Below, piece after piece: positions 58,255 to 64,000 of a stretch of DNA of 64,000 nucleotides; the first letter of the stretch is position 1; the number at the start of each line of letters is the position of its first letter. The notes beneath the pieces were generated by a model that saw only the letters and a program-made list of their open reading frames with translations, was not told the origin of the DNA and searched no databases. Position numbers and translations under genes: made by a program. Source of the stretch: Combretum micranthum (Eukaryota > Streptophyta > Magnoliopsida > Myrtales > Combretaceae); assembly GCA_024138025.1 (NCBI GenBank), contig JAMXBD010000234.1, positions 124,001 to 188,000 of the forward strand, in the 5' to 3' direction.

Positions 58255-60860
58255 AAACTAGTGGCAGGAATATTAATCTTCCCATAGTCTTGGATGCTGT
58301 CGATGAGATTATAACACCTGAGATGAACGAAATGCTAGTGCGACCAGTTGAAGCAGAGGAAGCTAGAGATGCGGCCTTCCAACTCAGCAGGACAAAAACC
58401 CTAGGGCGCATTTGCCTATGAGATTTTCCAAGTGGAGTCCAACCACTGATAGATATAATTATAATTCCTAGAACACATTTATCCTTTGTTGGATAATCCT
58501 GGATAACATTGTATTGGCTCATGAGATTTTTCATTATTTAAAAAGTTCATAAAAGGGAATGATTTTTGTGCTTTGAAAATTAGATTTTACAAAAGCATTT
58601 GATAAAGTAGAATGGTCCAGTTTTTTTTTTTTTTTTTTGCCACCATAATCAAATTAGGTTTTAATGAAAGTTATATAAGCTCGATCATACAATGCATCAA
58701 ATTTGTTTCATACAATCTTTTTGTAAATGTAAGATGGGGGGGCCTCATCTATCCCTCTAGAAAGATTAGATATAGAGATTCTTTGTCTCCTTATTTATTT
58801 CTTTTAGTTGCTCATTCTCTTCCAAAATGATCATTAGGAATAAAAGTGATGAGAAATAGTCCCGAGCTTGCACATCAAGATGATGCTCTCTTTTCATGAA
58901 AGCTACACATTCATGATCTAGTAATTGGACTTGTGAGTCGATTCTCATAATCTCCACTACTTGATTCCCATCACTAAGATTTCGTGATCTAAAAAATTTT
59001 ATTTAATCACTATTAAGAAAAATTGCATGGAGGAATTTACAAAATCCAAATGCATTTTGAATTCATTTTTCTAAAAAGCATTTTAATTTCCTAATAGTTA
59101 CTTGAGTGCTTAAAAGGCAGGTAGAGCCACATTTGTGTGGCAAGGTATTTTTTTTTAGTAGGGAGGTTATTGCTAATGAGTTGTCCCATGTTGGAAAGAG
59201 AGACAAGATCAATATTTTGTTAAAAACGTTGGGTTTGCTCTTTGGAAGGTTTCAAATTAGGCCTTAGAAAAATGGATGATCATTTGCTAGATCTTATAGT
59301 CAGTGATGCAATTTATCATCAAACCCTTTCATGGAATTTGCATCCTATTTCACATCTCTTATTCCAATAGATTTAGAGGCCATGGAGAGAATTCTCATTA
59401 TTTCAATATTATCAGATACTTGTCTTTTATGGTCAAAGGAGAAAAATGGTTTATGCTTAACTAAATCAAGATATTATAATCTTATAAACAAGGGAAATGA
59501 CTACAATTTGGATGGTGTTTCTAGTCACTACAAGAAAACTAAACTTTAGAGATAAAAATTCTATTTATAAATGTAGATTTTTCATCAAAACCATCGTTGT
59601 CGATTGAATTTACAGAAATAGAACTTCTTTTATATATTTTCTGTCGCAGAACTTCCATCTCTAAAGGTCAATTTTTTTAGTGAATTGCTATATGGTTGAT
59701 AGAAGAATTTGGAAGATGATACAGAATATTGACTTCACTCCAAAACAAAAGCATCATGGTTAGAGAGTGTGCATGGATTCTTTAACTACTAATTCTAATC
59801 TCTTTTGAAGAACAAGCAAGTCAAATCCCTTTAAGCTTCAACTAGATAATGAAGAGACAATTGAACATATGTCTTTTTTTTTTTTTCCATTGCAATTGGG
59901 TTAACTTAATATGGTTGTATTGTCGTCATCTTCATATAGAAGCTATTGACTCCTCAAGAGAGGATAGATGGCTAGAGAACCTAATCATAGGTGGAAATTT
60001 TGTAAAATCATAGTTATTAGATATAATGAGAAACATTGTTGTCACCTTATAGCATGTGCAAAGAAAGCAACTATTGTGTTTTCAACTCTTTTAAACCAAG
60101 ACCAAGAAAAGTTATCCCTGATACATCGTCAAAGATCCAAAGTCTATATGACATTGCTCTATCAAAGAAATAGAAACAAAGCCTATCTCCTTTTGTATGC
60201 AAGGATAACTCTTAAGATTTTACAAAGGGAGCAGCAATAGCATACTGAATGACGTTGAAGTTAGTAGTAGCAAAAACAAATTAAATGTTGTTGAAGCTAG
60301 ATATTGTAGTAGTAAAATAAAAATGGTTGAAGAGGGTAGTAGCGATGGCAAGCCAAATAAGGTTGATAATCCAATATATTCTAAAAGGTGGCCTCCTACT
60401 CATGATGATCTTATAAGGATTGATTATGATGGGCTTTTTATTCGAGTTATTGAAATGGTGGAATTGGGATAATTTATAGTAACTCAATAGGTTAGCTACT
60501 ACAAGCAACAACTTTGAATTTTTTAGTAGAATATCTTGATTTTTATGAAAATTCTGCCACTTCAGAAGGTCTTAGATAGTAAAAAGAATAAATTGACAAA
60601 AAATTGTTTTAAAGATAGATTCCAAAATTTTGTTTGACTAGATATCTAAAGGAAAATACTTCTCATGATGTATCAAGCTATCTTAGATGATATATTTTAT
60701 TTTTTAAGAACTCTTTATTTTGTTTTGGTTTTCCTTTGATTCATAGAAAAAGCCAATGCTTGTGCGAATTAGGTCGTTGCCCAAAGAAAATTTGTGATTT
60801 ATTGAAGCTTTTGGGTTAGCAAACCCCATTCCTGCTAGATCATTTCTTGTTTGTGGACAG
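58255..60860 (+). pseudogene. L1-type LINE ORF2 remnant (RT, zf-RVT, RNase H)
   Basis: A decayed plant non-LTR retrotransposon. In order: a pre-RT segment ITPEMNEMLVRPVEAEEARD (58312-58371), the RT first catalytic region LDFTKAFDKVEW (about 58582-58617), IKLGFNESYISSI (58645-58685), RDSLSPYLFLLVAHSLPK (58777-58830), and a degraded catalytic box QDDALF (58877-58895) where ADD is expected. The maturase-like zf-RVT region follows with LLWSKEKNGLCLTKSRYYNL (59430-59490) and ETIEHMSF (59850-59873). An RNase H remnant has KRWPPTHDDLIRIDYDG (60388-60440). Frames change repeatedly, poly-T runs lie inside the RT (58619-58638), and a CACTA MITE interrupts it. The endonuclease end is not seen. Confidence 0.8.
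59526..59682. mobile_element. CACTA MITE inside LINE
   Basis: 157 bp. The left end is CACTACAAGAAAACTAAACT with TTTAGAGAT, and the right end ATCTCTAAAGG...TTTTTTTAGTG is the inverted complement over about 26 bp with mismatches. Flanks AGT and AAT are a possible 3 bp target duplication with one change. The LINE reading frame resumes on the far side. Non-coding, and dependent on a CACTA transposase elsewhere. Confidence 0.8.
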
Positions 60861-62060
60861 GTGCTCCCATCCAACCGACTTGGTTTGATAAATAATTCTT
60901 TCATTTTAGGGGGCAAAAAAAAAGGGAACGTTGATCTTCCAATAAAATTGATGAGGTTCAGTTGCCTTGTAATTGTTGTCATGTAGTCGAAAAAGAATAT
61001 ATATATATACATATAATTTTATACATTGTTATCACAATATGTTGCAATAGATTAAAAAAAAAAAAAATCACAAACACACTCCAAATCATATCAAGGTTTT
61101 TCCATAGACAGCAATTTGGATCGAGAAGTCCTTAAGTGGTGTCTTGTGGTGATTAAAAAGAATTTAACCCTTGAAAGCACAGGTGCCGTTGAATTCTCGC
61201 ATAGAGGATGGGGACCATTTGTCCACATTATTGTTACTGGCATTGGCCAATTTGGCTTTTTCCTCCTGTCTCTTTGCTTTCAATCATTTATATATATACA
61301 TAAGACACATCGCTATCTCAATAAAGAATACCAATAGCTTTTACATTATGCTTATTTCAAGTCATTGAACATAAATAATAATATTAGCGTGCAATTGATA
61401 CAGGCTTGCACAAGGAAATTTACTGTTGACATTTTCAATTGTTGGGCTTATAATTGGCCTCTACTTTTTCCTTTCCTTTTCCTTTTCCTTAAAAAAACAA
61501 AAAAAAAACAATTTCTATATCATTTTCAAGTAATTTATTATTAAAATTCACATATATTTATATATATATTTTATTTGTATGTTTTCTCAAAATACTAATA
61601 CATTTATTAAAAATGAATATTTGACTTTTATTAATTGATACATTATTTCAAAATAAAAGTAATTTATGTCATTAGTGTCAACCATGCATAACTTTTGGAT
61701 GTGATGTCCAAATTTAGCAAATTTTTTAAGAGAGTGTCAAATTTAATACCTGACTTTGCTCAAAAATTCAAGTTGGTACTTGAACTTGTAATGGGGCTTT
61801 GAAATATATATTATTTATTTATTTAGACTTGACTTATGGGCTAGGTGATAGACCTAACAAGTGTGGTTACTTTATTAAGTTGGCTTAGGAAGATTTGGCT
61901 TGGTGGACTCATAATAGGGATTATTGGACCAATCCACCACTTCCAACATTTCACAGGCATGCTCATCACACGAAGGAGATGAGTATTTTGCTTGGCCTAT
62001 GAAGAACTCTATCTAATCTGTCAATCACTAAGATGATCTGACATCATCATCTATACCAAG
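60861..62060. other. AT-rich DNA, no gene recognised
   Basis: The minus-strand frame 60704-61012 runs antisense to the LINE tail and has no domain. The plus-strand frames 61116-61337 and 61171-61368 overlap each other and show a hydrophobic stretch, but no start context, intron or family resemblance, so they are not called. A TA tract lies at about 60998-61015, and a part of the CAATTTAGTACC repeat family at about 61730-61800. Confidence 0.35.
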
Positions 62061-62420
62061 TATTTATAAATACTTAATCACTCCTCTTCATTTCCTATTT
62101 TTAGAGAGAGAGGACAAACAATATTTCATAGAGGAGACTATATTCAGAAGGATCAAAGAAGGTAACTCACGTGATTTTACATCAATTGCTCAAAAACTGT
62201 AAAGTTGATGCATGAGGTATACTCAAGCTCCTTTATCTGTCACTTGTGCATTCGAGACACTAAAACTGTCTGTTTCTCCTCATCTGTCATTCTCTCTAAA
62301 TCATTACATCATCAAGTTTCATCTTTTCAGTAGCACTACAAAGTCACATGCAAGGGGTCAGATCGACGTGACACGTGCATGACTATGCCAGAAAGGAACC
62401 CACATCTATAAATTTTAAAA
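62061..62420 (+). other. Possible LTR promoter fragment
   Basis: TATTTATAAATACTT (62070-62084) is followed by CACTCCTCTTCATTTCC and TTAGAGAGAGAGGAC, then a less AT-rich leader. This resembles the TATA-to-leader part of a plant LTR, possibly Tat-type. No ends or partner were found. Confidence 0.25.
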
Positions 62421-64000
62421 TAGTCAATTTAATACTCAATCAAAGTTTTCGTGGCTATATTGATGACCACATTAATATTGTTTATTATGTTTCCTAGCGT
62501 GAAGAAGCAGCTTACCAATTTTAGATGGTATTAAGCGCATTAGTAAAAATTCAATCATATGCTGTCTCTTTTACCTCCGTAAACAAAGCAAACAATGTTT
62601 AAGAGGTAGTAAAATTAACTATATAAGTTACAAACTAAATGTCTTTTAGCCTTGAAATGTAAATTTTCTTATTCATGAATAATATTCTTTCATATAGTAT
62701 AATATTTTGTGATGCCTCCAATAGTATTCTAGTGATGATGTTTCAAATTTTGTAACTCTATAATTTATAAACAATACTTTGTAAGAATGTAAACTTATAG
62801 CCATTCCAAAATTCATATTGCAAATTATTTCACAATTGTTAATTTAACTTAAAATTGTATTATTAAGAATCTTTATTTTTTAGGACGACTTGTTTTGCTT
62901 TTCTACTTTTTTATTGTTAAAAAATAGATATTTTTTACTGTCAAATTTTAAGGAGAAGATTTAATTCAAATCCCCTATCATTTCAAACATGTGGCAACCA
63001 TGACTAATTTCAAGCAGTTACAACAATTTTTTCAAAGCAATTTGAGAGAGATTCTTTTTTCCAATATATAGAGAAGTGTTAATCAATATAAATCATTTGA
63101 TCCCGAGGTTCAGGGGAGAACTATTTGAATAATCTAACAAACCATTTCGAGAGATTCTATTAAAAAATATCTAAAGAAATATTATAATACATAGATGTGT
63201 TATTCGATAAGTGTCAAAATTCATGTAATTAGGTCAAACAACAATTTATTTACAAATTATCACTATTTCAAGATTTCACCTTCTTTGTGTAGTGTTGGAA
63301 TGCATAATGAGATCTTATTTTCAAACAAAGTTGATGTCCAGAGTTCTCTAACAATATAAGATTTCATCAATATCAAACATCACATGCACAAAGTTACTTA
63401 TGATTGAAATTGATATATACATGATTTTCCATTTATTTTAGAGATAATTTGTTTGGTAAAAATAAAAAATTAAATTTCTATTATATAATTTACTAAAAAA
63501 CTAAAAAAATATCTAAATTATAAACACTACAATGCAATATAAACTAAAGTGAAAAAAAATGTAATTTGAGACTAAATTGAAAAGAAAAAAACCAATTCGT
63601 TAGAAATGAAAATTTTTATACTAAATTGGTAAAAATTGAAAGTATAGGCACTTTTGAATCTTTAACTTGTATATATATCTATATATATAAATGCATATAT
63701 GTATATTCTCAAGCATCAATAAGATGGTGTAGATGTAAGGATTTATTGGTATGTATGATATCTGTTAATTGTTAGGATGTAAGTCTTTTGTAATTATGTA
63801 AGTTAATTTTACTGTCGACATTCATTTCCTCTATTTCCATAAGTGTTTAATGAGTTTACTTATAACTTTATATTGATAAATCAGTTTAGCTTGAATATGA
63901 AACACACTTATTAAACAGTTTAAGTTATAGTTTCATGTTTCAATACATGATTAATGTTGAGCTGGTGGGGTCAAAGTGAATCTCAATGAGGATATACAAT
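62421..64000. other. AT-rich DNA, no gene recognised
   Basis: Nothing identifiable as a gene, RNA or bounded element. A TA-rich run lies at 63671-63705. Confidence 0.4.

Noticed and set aside
60704..61012. 102-codon minus-strand frame
   Set aside because: Antisense to the LINE RNase H tail; no domain recognised.
61116..61368. Small overlapping plus-strand frames with a hydrophobic stretch
   Set aside because: No family resemblance, no start or splice evidence, and mutually overlapping in different frames.

Overview
The window looks like repeat-dominated nuclear DNA of a flowering plant, probably a eudicot. It is very AT-rich and has almost no intact reading frames longer than 100 codons. 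It carries plant-type introns, a plant family GH5 exo-glucanase-like gene, Ty3/gypsy elements of typical plant lineages, L1-type LINE, hAT and CACTA remains, and several MITE families. I see no gene that can be called intact. The species cannot be named from the sequence alone.

Region by region: 1-3.8 kb is intergenic with two Mutator-like MITEs and a tRNA-like SINE fragment. 3913-4773 holds the last three exons of a GH5 glucan 1,3-beta-glucosidase-like gene broken by two frameshifts. 5-11 kb is decayed repeat DNA with a foldback element, a third MITE, an LTR-like stretch and a small truncated LTR element. 11789-15463 is a solo-LTR-like block ending in GGGGCGTGACA. 15771-38159 is a head-to-tail tandem duplication with its junction at 30100-30103. 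Copy 1 has since gained a 4.7 kb long-LTR-like element (about 19795-24492) and a 2.0 kb deletion derivative of a gypsy element (28000-30025). Copy 2 has gained two MITE-like insertions.

40843 to about 50550 is an inverted relative of the 4.7 kb element, split by a complete but dead chromodomain Ty3/gypsy retrotransposon (41515-47197). It has LTRs, PBS, gag-protease-RT-RNase H-integrase-chromodomain and PPT. 50.7-52.0 kb resembles a CACTA fragment. 52050-53045 is a Tat-type gypsy 5' LTR with the start of gag. 53046-53290 is a GC-rich palindromic block, 53461-55784 a hAT transposase pseudogene, and 56.1-57.1 kb an AT-rich tandem array. 58255-60860 is an L1-type LINE pseudogene interrupted by a CACTA MITE. 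61-64 kb is AT-rich DNA in which I recognise no gene.

The genes do not form a working pathway; what can be read is a history of insertions. Paired segments inside the tandem duplication give empty-site controls that date several insertions relative to the duplication. The gypsy element shows mostly C-to-T / G-to-A stop codons, as expected for a long-methylated silent copy. I found no convincing undescribed biological system. The most unusual items are the duplication with its insertion record, the palindromic GC block at 53.1 kb and the tandem array at 56-57 kb.
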